Shown: positions 1 through 11,647 of the stretch, piece after piece
How the letters are laid out: each line of letters begins with the position of its first letter
Position numbering within the stretch: position 1 is the stretch's first letter
Assembly (NCBI GenBank): GCA_036852015.1
Contig: JAANDG010000024.1
Location: 372,001 to 436,000 of the forward strand
DNA: 64,000 nt
Direction of reading: 5' to 3'
From: Pelodera strongyloides
Lineage: Eukaryota > Nematoda > Chromadorea > Rhabditida > Rhabditidae
Made by a program: the position numbers and the translations under genes
Notes under the pieces: generated by a model
Told to the model about the DNA's origin: nothing
What the model saw: the letters and a program-made list of their open reading frames with translations, nothing else
Databases searched by the model: none

Positions 1-571
1 CGAACATACCGACCCTCCCCAAGGATATCAGTATAGTACTCTGTAAACCCATTAAAGGGAATATGTATGCCCTTTTTGAAGTTAAGCTGTATTAATAGAA
101 TGTGTGTTCCTCATTAAGGAAACAAAAACAAAAATTGTTAAAAGTTTCCCATTTAAAAGAAAATGATTTTCAAAGTTCATCTTTTCCATAGTAAACGCGT
201 TGCTTGACCCCCTGGCTTACACGGCAGTGCTGATGGAGCAAAAAATTTTGCATATGTGTGCATACATCGGCATATAGCATGCAACAGCGACATATTTGCA
301 TGCAAATGAGAATATTCGAATTTACATATTCAGTCGCCTACTTAAAATCATGTCTGGTGTGGAAACTCTAGTTTCGCAGTTGTTTTGCTCATTTTGAGTG
401 CCTACATATTCCCTTTAATATATGACTGCAACGGTTGCAACATGTGACTGTCGCGCGGTGTCTACTTCTATGAAGCTCCACGCAGGCGTACGGAGCGCTC
501 TATTTGCACGCCACGGGTGCACGAGAATGTGCGCAGTTTCAGATTGTGACGCGGTGTTTCTACGTTTCTAG
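1..571. other. Unassigned flank upstream of the OGG1-like exons
   Basis: No exon could be supported here. The first recognisable OGG1 exon starts after an acceptor at 571 and lacks the family's N-terminal part, so at least one upstream exon with the start codon lies here unrecognised or before the window. The stretch is AT-rich with no clear repeat. Confidence 0.4.
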
Positions 572-2570
572 GGTGGCACAGGCTGAGTGAAGCTTCATTA
601 CAGATTCGTTACCACGTTGTGGCTGCGTCGAAGTCTCGATTCTCTCAGTTATTGGACGGGTGCCAACCTAAGAAGTTCAATGGAAGTACTGCTTTATGTG
701 CTTCTTCAGTGGATAGTAGGGAACACTTTGAGCACCTATTGAAGACTCTGTTTCAGGTTTGTGAATAAACTTAAGTAACCCTGTAAAGTCATGGGCGTAA
801 GCCTTTATGTAATCCTTAGGCGCCTACATGAATTGTGACTTTATTTAGACCACTGCAAAATAGGTTTGTAATGATATTCTGTGTAATTGTGTCGTACGTG
901 GTTTTTGGATTGTATCGCTACCTTTGGCCAATTCCAGTGTAAGTTCCATTCAGACTCACATCGATGCCAAGTCTCTCTTGTTCTCGTGGAAGGGAGTCCT
1001 TGCCGATGAGCTGACTTCATCGACTACGGTATCTGGTGTAAGAGTGCTCTCACTGGATCGTTTCGAGACCCTCATCACATTCATTTGCTCTGCTAACAAC
1101 AATATAGCGAGAATTACGAGTAAGCAACTTGTAAATGATTTAAACAACTCGATAACCGCGGTGATATGCTGATTAGAGTAAAACAAACGGTGAAACGAAA
1201 CCGTGGGACGCACACACACACACACGCACAAACACACACACGCACACACACGTGCATACACACGCACACACACGCACACACACGCACACACACGCACCCA
1301 CAAACACACACACACCCTCACACCCACGCCCACATTGGGGAAACTTGGCGACATCGCCGCGCCAAAAAAGAGCGTCCGCCACAGCGGGGCGGCGCACTGC
1401 GCCTAGAGCGCCACAGGTCCGCGAAAGGATATTCAACGCAGTTGGGCGAACCTGCGGGGAACTTTTCGTAGGTTCCGCGGCAAGTCCGCCGTAGGTGCGC
1501 TCCAGATGCGCCCTGAGACCGCCATAGGTGCGCTCCAGATGCGCCCTGAGACCGCCGTAGGTGCGCTCCAGATGCACCCTGAGACCGCCGTAGGTGCGCC
1601 ATTTACCATTCGCGCACTCCGGTGCACCCGCCGCGCACCTTAGGCGGAGTGCGCCGCCCCGCTGTGGCGGACCCTCTTTTTTTGGCGCGGCGATGTCGCC
1701 AAGTTTCACGGTGTACTTTGTCTCTCTCTAGTTCTACCTGTACCTTTTCGTTTCAGAATTGGTAAATGCATTCGCCACCGAGTTCGGTGAGGATCTCTTC
1801 CCGATATACGAAGTAGGAGATGTGACTATTTTGGATGAACACGGCACTACTGGGTGTGGGAAGAACTATTGGGCGGAAGCAACGGAACTGGGACAAATCA
1901 AAGGATTCCCCGATTTGAAGTAATATCCAATTTCTGAAACGTATGCCCGATTCGCGGATAGTAAAATACAGTTATTGAACGTATTTTCTAAAAGCGGCTG
2001 TTATCAGGTTCTGTTTTTTGTCACGTAGCTTTTCTGTATTAAACGACCACGTAAGCCACTTGTCAGTTTTTGATAAGTTGATTATTTTCATTTGATTGTT
2101 CGATGTAATCGATTTGTTGCAGAAGCGCTGTGGAGAGGACACGGTCAATGACAGATTTGGAGGAACGTTTCCGTGCTTTGGGATACGGATATCGAGCTGC
2201 TTACATTGTGTTTGTTTCTCTAGATTTAACTTTGCTTTATTTCGTTAACTCTAGATTGGGTAATTTCAGCTAGCCATATAATATGAAGATTTGTGGAACT
2301 CTCATTTTCTTTTAGACGTAGGTAGTGGAGTCGCTTATTGTTAGAGCTGCTGCAGCTAATGAAGTAAAAATGATTTGCGTGTTCAGAAAGACGTTGACCC
2401 TTCTCTGCGATCCGGCTATGCAACTCGAATTTGACTCCTCGGGTGAATACAAGAAGAAATGGGAGTTCCTGCAGACACTCCCGGGAGTGGGACCTAAAGT
2501 TGCCGACTGCATCTGTCTATTTGGATTTGGATTCCAGAATGCGGTGCCCATTGATGTGCATATTAAGAGG
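572..2570 (+). CDS. ogg1: 8-oxoguanine DNA glycosylase (OGG1 type), 5'-partial, five exons
   Basis: Bifunctional base-excision repair enzyme that removes 8-oxoguanine opposite C and can nick the abasic site. Exons: 572-756, 954-1119, 1757-1919, 2123-2207, 2322-2570; all junction phases agree (0, 1, 2, 0), giving about 282 codons. Exon 1 begins at the conserved Trp (WHRLSEA). Exon 2 carries [13 protein letters not shown], the family's NNN signature. Exon 4 has [10 protein letters not shown]. Exon 5 holds the helix-hairpin-helix [13 protein letters not shown], with the Schiff-base lysine, followed by VPIDVH with the catalytic aspartate (human K249 and D268). Start exon and C-terminus are incomplete; a possible last exon is listed at 3323. 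The intron at 1120-1756 carries a MITE and a CA repeat. C. elegans lacks OGG1, so this retained copy is of interest. The assignment is firm; expression is not shown. Confidence 0.93.
1209..1320. repeat. (CA)n microsatellite in OGG1 intron
   Basis: About 110 bp of imperfect CA/CACG dinucleotide repeat inside the second visible OGG1 intron. It produces spurious His/Thr and Cys/Val open frames on both strands. Confidence 0.95.
1336..1710. mobile_element. MITE-like element with about 68-bp terminal inverted repeats
   Basis: The left arm (about 1337-1404, starting GAAACTTGGCGACATCGCC) and the right arm (about 1641-1708) are near-perfect reverse complements, GC-rich against AT-rich surroundings. 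Between them lie about three and a half copies of a 33-bp unit (about 1489-1595) containing GGTGCGCTCCAGATGC. No transposase is present. It is most likely a non-autonomous DNA transposon inserted in the OGG1 intron. Confidence 0.85.
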
Positions 2571-2689
2571 GTGGGATTTTATCGTTTGATAATTATGCCA
2601 AAGTGAAAACAAATAATACAAGGGTTGATAATTGCTTGTTTTCTCGCTTCTGGGGATGGGTCATGCAGTCACCGTTGCGAAAGCAATTC

Positions 2690-2694
<5 letters not shown>

Positions 2695-2731
<37 letters not shown>

Positions 2732-2735
2732 GAGA
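2695..2735. repeat. (GA)n tract
   Basis: Simple AG dinucleotide run, followed by a short GC-rich segment (2750-2830) in which about 48 bp is repeated twice around the word CAACGCAATCGCCGC. A related segment recurs near 3474-3530. A second GA run lies at 3574-3616. Confidence 0.85.
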
Positions 2736-3322
2736 ATGAAGAAGGAGGCAACGCAATCGCCGCTCGGGGTCCGCCAGTGGTGTGCGAAAGCTGCCTGCAA
2801 CGCAATCGCCGCGCGGTGTCCGCCTGTTCTCCTGGAGCCAAGGAAGTACCAATTGCCACCTCCAGTAAACATATGTCAAACAGAAAACACAGCAACCAGC
2901 ATCGTTCACAAACAAACATCGATAATCATAATCATTTATCAAGGGTGTTCAAGGTGTTAAGGACAAGTTGTAGTCCGCATTGGTTTCAAAGACGGTCCAA
3001 ATAGAGAGTAGTGCATCAGCTGAAGATAAGCAATAGAACAATCGTAATTGACAATGCACTTCAAGAAGATTACTGCAAATCCGAGAAAGATACAATCAAT
3101 AAATGCCAATCACCAAAGACACACAATAAATAATAAGTTTACCTGATCAAAGTCTGCTTCCAATAGAAAGAAGGGATGGAACGAAAGTGATGATAGCAGC
3201 ATCCGTTAGCTTACGTCGTGAGCATAACCAATCGGCACCAACCGCCGCAGCACACAATAACACCAACGCGAACAGTGATAAATCCTTTTAAGGTCAAAGG
3301 GTAACCCGGAATTGATGTGCAG

Positions 3323-3503
3323 GTTCTTGGAATGGTTGTACCCCAGGGGTACGGGCTACGGTAGCTCAGTTGTTCTTTATGGAGTTACGCGGAACGCGGA
3401 ACACTCCGAATTTGAGAAAGTTGTTTATACCGTGATTATTCTTTATGGAGTTGCGCGGAACGCGGAACACCGCCAGAGGTGTGCGAAAGCTGTGCTGCCC
3501 TGA
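3323..3503 (+). CDS. Candidate C-terminal exon of the OGG1-like gene
   Basis: After a TGCAG acceptor the frame reads FLEWLYPRGTGYGSSVVLYG and then a short tail to a stop at 3503. The spacing of F..L/W, the aromatic-G-Y-G and V-L-Y resembles the C-terminal OGG1 helix (human FFRSLWGPYAGWAQAVLF). The phase does not match exon 2322-2570 directly, so an unseen intermediate exon would be needed. Inside the tail a segment of about 35 bp (3372-3406) is repeated at 3440-3474. This is a weak assignment. Confidence 0.35.
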
Positions 3504-6500
3504 AGGAAGGTGTCGCCGGCGGACCCCCTTTTATGCACTGTGCTTCGTCTGTGAGTAAGAGATGGGGAGAAACGAGAGAGAGCGAGAGAGAGAGAGAGCG
3601 GGAGAGAGAGGGAGAGGTGCAACATCATTCTGAAATCCGCAAATTACAGATCACCCTGCAGCACTATTCTAAAGAAAGCAAGGAGTTGAAGGATATGGAG
3701 AGTCGAAAGGGAATGACCAAGAAGGATTACGATACACTAGGTATAGGTAGTTACTTATTACTACCGACTTATTTGTTGCATCATTTCTCGTCTTTCAAGC
3801 GAGTTACAAGCATACACAGTTTATTAAATATTATCAAGGAGCGGCCTTGATTTAGAAAGCTTAAACATATGGGATTATGCACACATTTAAGCGGTTGTTT
3901 AATTTTTGGTGTTTTATCCCGTCTTCAATACCTCTTTTAGGCTGTTGGTTTGCTGACAAGTTTGGTATGTTTTCGGGATGGGCGCAGCAGTGGCTTTTTG
4001 TATCATCCCTAACGAGGAAATCAGAGGGAGAGGATGAATAATTAGGTATTACTTCTTTTCTTTATTGGTGGACTACTATTTACTGGATGTGTTTTAAACT
4101 GCGGTCTCTTATTATTAGGGTTCCTGGTGCTTGACATTGTTTGTTGATAACGCTGTTTGTATGTCTGTAATCTGTAAAAAAGCCAATAGATCATATTATG
4201 CGTTCTATTCTCCCAGTCTACTAATGGGAGGTGAACGAGAGGGATCAGCAAAACAGCGACATATAGAGAAAACTTTTATAAGCTGCCTCTGCAGGATCAC
4301 TAATCTTGTTTATCTTGTACATTCGCTAGATTTGTTTCAAATTACTTGGCATATTGTAGTACTTGACCAAGTACTTGACATAATTACTTGACAGATTGAC
4401 AGGATGTGACATTTTGTATTTTCTCTGATGAATACACAAAGCGGTTCAACATTACCTATCTTCCATTATCCAACACGCATATAAGCTAATTACTTTACTT
4501 GACATAGTGACATATTGCGTTTTCTCTCACGAATTTGCTGAGCGTTCTATCTTTATATGGTCGTTAGACTGTGCAAAACCGGTCAACAATCTCCACTTTT
4601 ATTTAAAAAAAGCTAATACTCGAGAAGAGTTTCAACTGAAACTGAGGACATGCCTTACGTACAGATACACATGATTATTGTCTGAGATTTCCTTCAAATA
4701 AAGAACGAGTCGTGCTGATGAACAGATAAACAATTTGGTACCATTGGCCCTGCTGTAAGTGCCTATGCCTAACAATAAGACGCAAGGGAACGGCCAGTTA
4801 TGATTTTTCTATGACAAAGTTGTTCATCATGAAATTCAAAATGAGATAAGCTTTAGCTAAAGGACGCGGGAATTACTGACGATTCCCTTGTCAGTATGCA
4901 AAATATTAAAAACAAACAACTACTTGAATAAACAGTTAGGAAAAAATGCGGTAATGTCAGTAAACCATATGCACCACTCAGTCCTCTCGGGAAAACATTC
5001 CCTGGGTATAGAAAATAGAATGTGGTGAATATGGCCTCTGGTATGTTTCACTTGATATATTGTAACCTTCGCTTTTGCCTACGGGAAAATAAACGGCATT
5101 TCAAGAACACGTTTGTCTAGATATGGATATGGTTTTTGTGCTGTTCTTTGAGGGCGTAGTGGAAGATAGAATGGGAATAAATGCCCAACGGGGAACTTGA
5201 TTATTCGAGGGGGATCCCCAGAGGGATCCGAGTTACTGGGGCTCTTTTCCCCGAGTAGTTCATCACGGTAGTCATCCAGAGAACGAGTCTGTATTGAGAC
5301 TCCCTCATTCTCATTCTGAAATATGTTCGCTTTATCCTAACGGTGATGACTAAACCTTATACTTAACTCTTATATTTAACTCCACTGGCGAAAGTTGGCC
5401 TGCAAGCGGTAACATTTCGGCGTGCAAAGTGGCAACGTGGTGGCGTGCAAAAATGCATTATATATTGCATAAGTCCATCACAACATGGTTTATTCATTGT
5501 AAAGTAGATATAAGTATAGCGTAAAGAATGCGTATAAAATCTTACGTGATATATTTTCTTGTCGATTTCTTCCTCATAATCTAGTGGTGATGGATCTCTT
5601 ATTCGAACGCAAGTACCACGGGCACAAACTTCATGCGGGAAACAATCAGCATCGATGTCACACTAAATAGAGCGTGTGATTTTATATTACTTGGGATCCT
5701 ATCCTTGATCCCCAACCAAACAATGTGATAGAGCTATAAAGTTGACATAATGCATGTGTTTTTTATTCTACACATTTTTCATTACTATGAAATATAAATA
5801 AAGGGATGAGATACACTACGTGGTGCGGGCTGCGGCGCCTCCTAGTGGCACACTTGCGGCGCAATCTCCGAAAAAAGCATTTGTTTTGCGGCGCGCCATT
5901 GTCCGCGTAAAGTGTGCGGATGTTATTGGGTGATTATTATTTAGTCTCGTATGTTAACGGTTAAAGCTAGAGCTGTACTTCTGGGGCCCTTGAAGACTTG
6001 TCCTAGCTTCACCCTTTAACCTTTAACTCACATTGTTGATCTGCATCCAGTAGGAGGAGCATAGATTGAGCACACTTCCGAGTAGAATTAGTATCCATTT
6101 CATTCTTCTTACTCAGGTTATTGATCGAATTCTGAATGATTTGTTGATTAGAATGTCACTTTTCCTTTATGTTCATGGAACGTGTGATGTAATTCGTACG
6201 AGATTTTTGTTAACTGAATTGATCTGTAACATGAAATGATTGTGATGGAACAATGGTTTAGATTAAGTATAAGAAGACAGACAACGAACGTCTAGATTCC
6301 ATACGCAAAAGATTCGTACGGTTAATAATAAGGCGCCCAAGAAGAATAGCAATATGCTTCACTTGAAATAATAGAGAAGCAGAAATCCCTACATATTTAT
6401 GTGCGTAATTTTTTTGTTATCGTTTCATTCCGCCCACCGTTAATTATAATCTAAAGGGCGTATAAACAATTAGTGTCTCGTAACTGTTTTTAGCTAACCT

Positions 6501-6830
6501 TTTTAGTTAATTTCCTATTGGACGCAACTCCCTAATGTGTCGCGTAGTCTACTAAAAGGCTCATCTAATTTCACTTCCTATATTTCACAAAATGTCAAAC
6601 ATCTGGGAACTGTGTAAACTTTGTCTTTGAAGCATGACAACGTAAATATGTTCGTGATAATATTATGTTATGTAATTTAAAAAAGAAGTAAATAAATAAA
6701 GTTAGAGTAATATAAGGAAAAGTGTAAAGGAGAGTATTGATAGATAAAGTGTCTCATGATGTAAGTTATGTATTTATGTTGTGTTGTGTCTCAAACTCGT
6801 CTCTCAAAAGAAAAGCACAGCACATTTCAC
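3504..6830. other. Intergenic region with few features
   Basis: AT-rich. It contains an isolated open stretch at about 3618-3745 with a charged, coil-like translation (KESKELKDMESRKGMTKKDY), which could be a stray exon but has no partner I can place. A GCGTGCAA-type repeat copy lies at about 5395-5460. I see no other coding signal. Confidence 0.4.
5395..5460. repeat. Dispersed repeat, GGCGTGCAAAAATGCA family
   Basis: Contains GGCAACGTGGTGGCGTGC followed by AAAAATGCAT. The same words recur at about 55981-56070 and 56262-56510, marking a dispersed family. Confidence 0.6.
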
Positions 6831-6831
6831 C

Positions 6832-6946
6832 TCTCATCAGATATGTTTGTTATGCAGCGTATTTCGAGGAGTTTTGTTGCACGACTCGCTACTTCTCGCA
6901 ACAAAACTACTACAGATACGCTGCACACCAAACATATCTGATGAGG
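6832..6946. repeat. Foldback element with about 30-bp arms
   Basis: The left arm (from CATCAGATATGTTTGTTATG) and the right arm (to ACCAAACATATCTGATGAG) are reverse complements around a loop that itself contains the inverted words TTTTGTTGC and GCAACAAAA. Long hairpin, probably a small MITE. Confidence 0.8.
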
Positions 6947-7018
6947 GTACCACCATAATAAGCTGCTACCATCATTTGCGGATATTTGGGGTGCAGATAT
7001 GGATGTCGGTTTATTTCC

Positions 7019-7082
7019 GTACCAGCCGGATGAAGAGCCCCAATGGGCTCTGCATTCCTAACGGGCTCTTCTCCGGCTGTGT
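7019..7082. repeat. Short inverted repeat around AAGAGCCC/GGGCTCTT
   Basis: GCCGGATGAAGAGCCC pairs with GGGCTCTTCTCCGGC across a short loop. A related copy is at about 56757-56808, so this is a dispersed element. It lies just upstream of the tRNA-like array. Confidence 0.65.
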
Positions 7083-7126
7083 GAATCGGCCTTCAACTGC
7101 TTGGTTCACTGCTCCCGTCCAAGGCG

Positions 7127-8052
7127 TTATAGCGCAGTAGGCAGGGCGCTTGGCTCTGAAGCAAGAGGTCCAGGATTCGAATCATCTGAGCTTGACTCTG
7201 AAGCAAGAGGTCCAGAGTTCGAATCATCTGAGCTTGACTCTGAAGCAAGAGGTCCAGGATTCGAATCATCTGAGCTTGACTCTGAAGCAAGAGGCCCAGA
7301 GTTCGAATCATCTGAGCTTGACTCTGAAGCAAGAGGTCCAGGATTCGAATCCTCTGAGCTTGACTCTGAAGCAAGAGGTCCAGAGTTCGAATCATCTGAG
7401 CTTGACTCTGAAGCAAGAGGTCCAGGATTCGAATCATCTGAGCTTGACTCTGAAGCAAGAGGTCCAGGATTCGAATCATCTGAGCTTGACTCTGAAGCAA
7501 GAGGTCCAGAGTTCGAATCATCTGAGCTTGACTCTGAAGCAAGAGGTCCAGAGTTCGAATCATCTGAGCTTGACTCTGAAGCAAGAGCAAGAGGTCCAGA
7601 GTTCGAATCATCTGAGCTTGACTCTGAAGCAAGAGGTCCAGGATTCGAATCCTCTGAGCTTGACTCTGAAGCAAGAGCAAGAGGTCCAGAGTTCGAATCC
7701 TCTGAGCTTGACTCTGAAGCAAGAGGTCCAGGATTCGAATCATCTGAGCTTGACTCTGAAGCAAGAGGTCCAGGATTCGAATCATCTGAGCTTGACTCTG
7801 AAGCAAGAGGTCCAGAGTTCGAATCATCTGAGCTTGACTCTGAAGCAAGAGGTCCAGAGTTCGAATCATCTGAGCTTGACTCTGAAGCAAGAGGTCCAGA
7901 GTTCGAATCATCTGAGCTTGACTCTGAAGCAAGAGGTCCAGTGCAGAGTTCGAATCATCTGAGCTTGACTCTGAAGCAAGAGGTCGAGGGTTCGAATCAT
8001 CTGAGCTTGACTCTGAAGCAAGAGGTTCAGGGTTCGAATCCTCTGAACGGCA
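7127..8052 (+). repeat. Tandem array of tRNA-derived 42-bp units (21 copies)
   Basis: The left edge (7127-7150) looks like the 5' half of a tRNA gene: TAGCGCAGTAGGCAGGGCGC gives an A-box-like sequence with a GCGC/GCGC D-stem. It continues into TTGGCTCTGAAGCAAG, an anticodon-arm-like segment reading CTG if the loop is CTCTGAA. The anticodon-to-T-arm part is then repeated 21 times (GCTTGACTCTGAAGCAAGAG ... TTCGAATC), mostly at exactly 42 bp, with a 6-bp addition in three units. The right edge (GGTTCAGGGTTCGAATCC then TCTGAACGGC) supplies a 3' tRNA end. Many units keep a B-box match (GTTCGAATC). The ends do not fold into a clean full tRNA. Confidence 0.85.
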
Positions 8053-10600
8053 AATGGCATTATACACTCGTTCGAGTTGGAGAATTCTGAATTTCCTGCT
8101 TCCTAAGAAGGGGACAAATTAGATAATTACCTAATTACTAGCAAGCCAATGAATTCCCTATCGATAGGGTTTTCATTGTTCAGTCCAGGGGTATGATTGA
8201 TAGAACACATAAATTAAAATAGCATCGTAAACTCTATGAAATGAGTATGTTTATGCTTTTGACGAGAACATTTAAACATTCAAGTATTCGTCTTGCATGT
8301 CGTGAGTGACATGCTCGTTAAGTGTTGATGGTCAACGCCAACTCATGGACATATGTTATAAAAAGATTTTTGTAATGTTGCATTATTGAGTTACGTAGGT
8401 GAATGTTCACGTAATGGCATTTCACTTTTCCGTCATTTTCAATTTTCAATTTCCTTACTAATTATAATCTGACAAAACAAAAATGAGATCGCGACTCAGA
8501 CATTTGTGATTTGAACTTCTGCTTCCTCTAACCAAAATTAGAAATACTGAAGTTTAAAGCATGCTCCTATAACTCCAAAACCACACAAAAAAAAAAAACA
8601 GAAAAAAAAACATTTGACGGCCGCTCACTGACCATTTCGTGTCCGGTCACTGTCAAGGAAATTGTGTAACTGTCTACTGTATGACAAGAAAGTATTTCAT
8701 ATTGAGCTCACCATAACTGTACAAGCCTTCAATAATACATATCGTGCGGCAACCATTATATTATCGAAGGGCGTTGCAACAGTATTATATCTAGTTTGTG
8801 AAACGTATCGTACCCGCGTCTCAACATGTTATACGTATACTGCGTTGCGGTAGGATGACGGAATGGCGACCAATTTGTAAAAAAAAAATACAGTTAAGAC
8901 GGGAATAAGGGACTGATTACATATTACATGCGTATCGTATGTGACTTCCCCAAACTAGGTGCAATACTGTTTATGGCGAGAATAGGTAACGTAATATATA
9001 ATAAAGCTAAAATAAATGGGCTTTGTGGGAATACTTAATTCGGTCTATATTGTACTTTCTGAACATATGCGATGTTGTTATGCCGTCTGGCTTTACTTTT
9101 TCAAGCAAATAACTTTCATTTTATGTGATTCTCCTCAAATTTTGAGGGCAATAAAAAGTTACAACTTCTTCCTTCAAAACAAGGAAATATAGACAGAAAT
9201 TGTAGTTCTGAACGAATATGAGAATGGAAATAACATGGAGCTGGATACTATATGTATCTCCATAAAGGGACCGCAGACGTGTAGTCGTGTAAGTCGTTTC
9301 TCTCTGTCTCATCTTCCATTCTGTCTCTCTTCTATTCTTTCTCTCTCTTTCTCTTCTCTTCTACCTCATTCTATCTATCTTCTCTCGCTCTCGCTCTCTC
9401 TTCCTGCCTCCCTCCCTCCCTATCTACACCTCTCTCCTCATGTTTTACTACTCGTCTTCTATTTTATGAGCATTAAATTCCGAGAACTCCTCTATGTTGT
9501 GATCTTCACAACAGCCAGTTTTAGAAATAGTACCCTTCCTCTTAATTGCCCTTTTCTAATTAGCAAATGAGTTGAAAATGACGTCGTCGTATTTTATGTG
9601 AATTTGAAAAGAAAAATGCGCGAAAATGTCTGAAGCCGAGAAAGCACGGAGACTTCTGACGTCTACCGAACATTGGAGGAAATTTTGGCGTTATGCCGCC
9701 GGGAGAGCGCCACTTACTATACGCTCGTGGTTAGCCCAGTTCCTTACAAATTGGGGTGATTAAACAAAAATGTAGCTTCAAATTCACGGGTACGCGCACA
9801 CCGTGACCGCATGTGCGCATCTTACCTAGCAACGCGATACTTTGGCGCGTGCGCGGCCGGCATATGGCCGGTGCGCGGCCTACAAAAAATGGGTGGGCCC
9901 AGACATGGCGGCCCACCCATTTCGGGCGCAGTGTAGGCCAGGTGCCGGCGTGAGGTGCGCCTGGTGTGGGCCTGGTGTAGGCCTGGTGTAGGCGAACTTT
10001 GGAAAAAATGGGCGTGACCCGCCCCGCCCACTTCTTATTAGCTTAAATAAAAATTAATAAACATTAAAACAGAAACAGCCACCAATCGACACAAAACATT
10101 TTAAAGTATCTTTATTATTTTACAATAAAATACAACGGTCATAAAAAAACATGAAAATTGTCTCTATGTATATAAATATAATAAGCAAAATGTTAAAAAT
10201 GTATAAAATTTGCAATTTGGCAGGAGTCTAACCTACTAGATAAAAACACGACTTTCGTAGAAAGAGTTTTCCTAACTATCAGAGCTAAAATGATAACTAG
10301 ATTGTTTAGAACACATCTATAAGACACATATAATCGTTTGAATACACTATACACATCTACATCGCTTGTTTCTAGTGCAATGATCAAAGAGAGTAATGTT
10401 GAATCGCAGAGCTCTTTAATCGTTACTAATCCATACATAAAATCATAAAATATATACAGAAGCAAGCAAAACTTGTGGAAACAAACAAAACAAATTCTAG
10501 GGAGCGGTGTCCATGTACAACAAAATAGAATATCGAAAACCATTACATAACGAAAATCTTGGTCGCAGCAGCGAAGTATTCCTTTAGAGTATCTTCGGGC
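8053..10600. other. AT-rich region with no recognised gene
   Basis: A CT-rich run lies at about 9300-9430, and poly-A runs occur near 8587 and 8880. GC-rich repeat material begins near 9836. A 137-codon minus-strand open frame at 10193-10606 lies beyond the stop of the minus-strand gene and is read as 3' flanking sequence. Confidence 0.4.
9836..10031. repeat. GC-rich repeat with GCCTGGTGTAGGC units
   Basis: Contains a palindromic GCGCGGCCGGCATATGGCC core, an inverted GGGTGGGCC/GGCCCACCC pair, and three to four tandem GGCCTGGTGTAGG-type units. A second copy in inverted arrangement is at about 11876-12040. They could be the two ends of one larger element or two separate insertions. Confidence 0.7.
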
Positions 10601-10621
10601 CTGCAACTGCTTGTTGCTTCT

Positions 10622-11392
10622 CTATGTGCTAAACCATTCCTCTTTGATGCCACGAATTACCACTGAAATGCAATAAAAATAACACTTGTTTAAAACCTAA
10701 TACTAAAGCCTATGACTAAGAATGGTCAAGAACTGTTCAGATATGGACGCTTCGCACATTTTGGCCACACCATATTCCGGATTGCTTCGCGTTCTTTTAA
10801 ATTATACTAATAAGAATAATAATAATAATAATAATAGTATAACAATAATAATAGCAAATAACTAAAAATACTACTCATAAAAACTAACTTTCAAGTTCCT
10901 TTTGCATGTTCATTTTCCTGTCCTGTGACTCATATTTAGTTTGGCCCAAAGTAAAGTAGCTAGCCTTCGTTGTTCTGATCACAATTTTCTCCAATACCTG
11001 AAAAGAACTGCGGTAGAAAAAGAAATTAAACGATGAATACGCACATTTTTTAAAAGGATCATAGGCTTCAACATTAGTTAGCATTAAAAACATATTTTAG
11101 AAAAGCTCACCTTTACAGTACAGACCATAATTTCAGTCAATCAAGAATGCGTGACGTTAGTGCAATGTCTCTCTGAAGATTGATTCGATTTAATAAGTGG
11201 CAAGCGTGTGACACGAAAAGGTTTTCATATTCATGTCGTTTAAGCATATTTGAACTGAACCTACTTGAATAAAAGAATACTCTATTCATGCTAGAAAAAA
11301 AGAAAAGCGGCATTATCATTTTCGGAATCAAACGCTTACCTTTACACTACTTGTGTTCCTGCATTTTTGTCGAAAGCACGGCACTCGCGATC
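10622..11392 (-). CDS. 3' end of an unidentified minus-strand gene
   Basis: Proposed exons in transcript order: 11392-11340, 10997-10889 and 10662-10622. Exon 10997-10889 follows a TTTTCAG acceptor and has no stop for 36 codons (starts VLEKIVIRTTKASYFTLGQT). It ends with a GTTAGT donor in phase 1. The terminal exon follows TTTCAG, completes the split codon to Met and reads VIRGIKEEWFST before a stop at 10622. The tail is charged and helical-looking. Exon 11392-11340 (GSRVPCFRQKCRNTSSVK) fits in phase but is less certain. I do not recognise the family. Confidence 0.45.
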
Positions 11393-11522
11393 CTGTGGTA
11401 TATGGTATAGTAGATTATTTTCCTAAATTCAAACTTGAAGCGTATGTCAGTTTATATTATGTCAGTATGTCAGTAATAGAATAGAGCAACAAAACAAACA
11501 TTGTTGACCTCATTATTTTACC

Positions 11523-11647
11523 GTTAATTGTGCTATGTTTAATATTGGTTTGTGGAATTCGTTCATATCTTACACTTAGTTATAATCCACAAAATCAGGT
11601 GTAAGAACGAATTCCGCAAACAAATATTAAACATAGTGCAATTAACA
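11523..11647. repeat. Foldback element with about 50-bp arms
   Basis: GTTAATTGTGCTATGTTTAA on the left pairs with TTAAACATAGTGCAATTAAC on the right. The arms continue through GAATTCGTTC/GAACGAATTC to a short central loop. Near-perfect hairpin, MITE-like. Confidence 0.85.

Noticed and set aside
956..1354. Cys/Val-rich and His/Thr-rich frames across the CA repeat
   Set aside because: Simple-repeat artefacts within an OGG1 intron.
10193..10606. 137-codon minus-strand frame with hydrophobic stretches
   Set aside because: Lies beyond the stop of the minus-strand gene; AT-rich, no acceptor phase match, no recognised domain.
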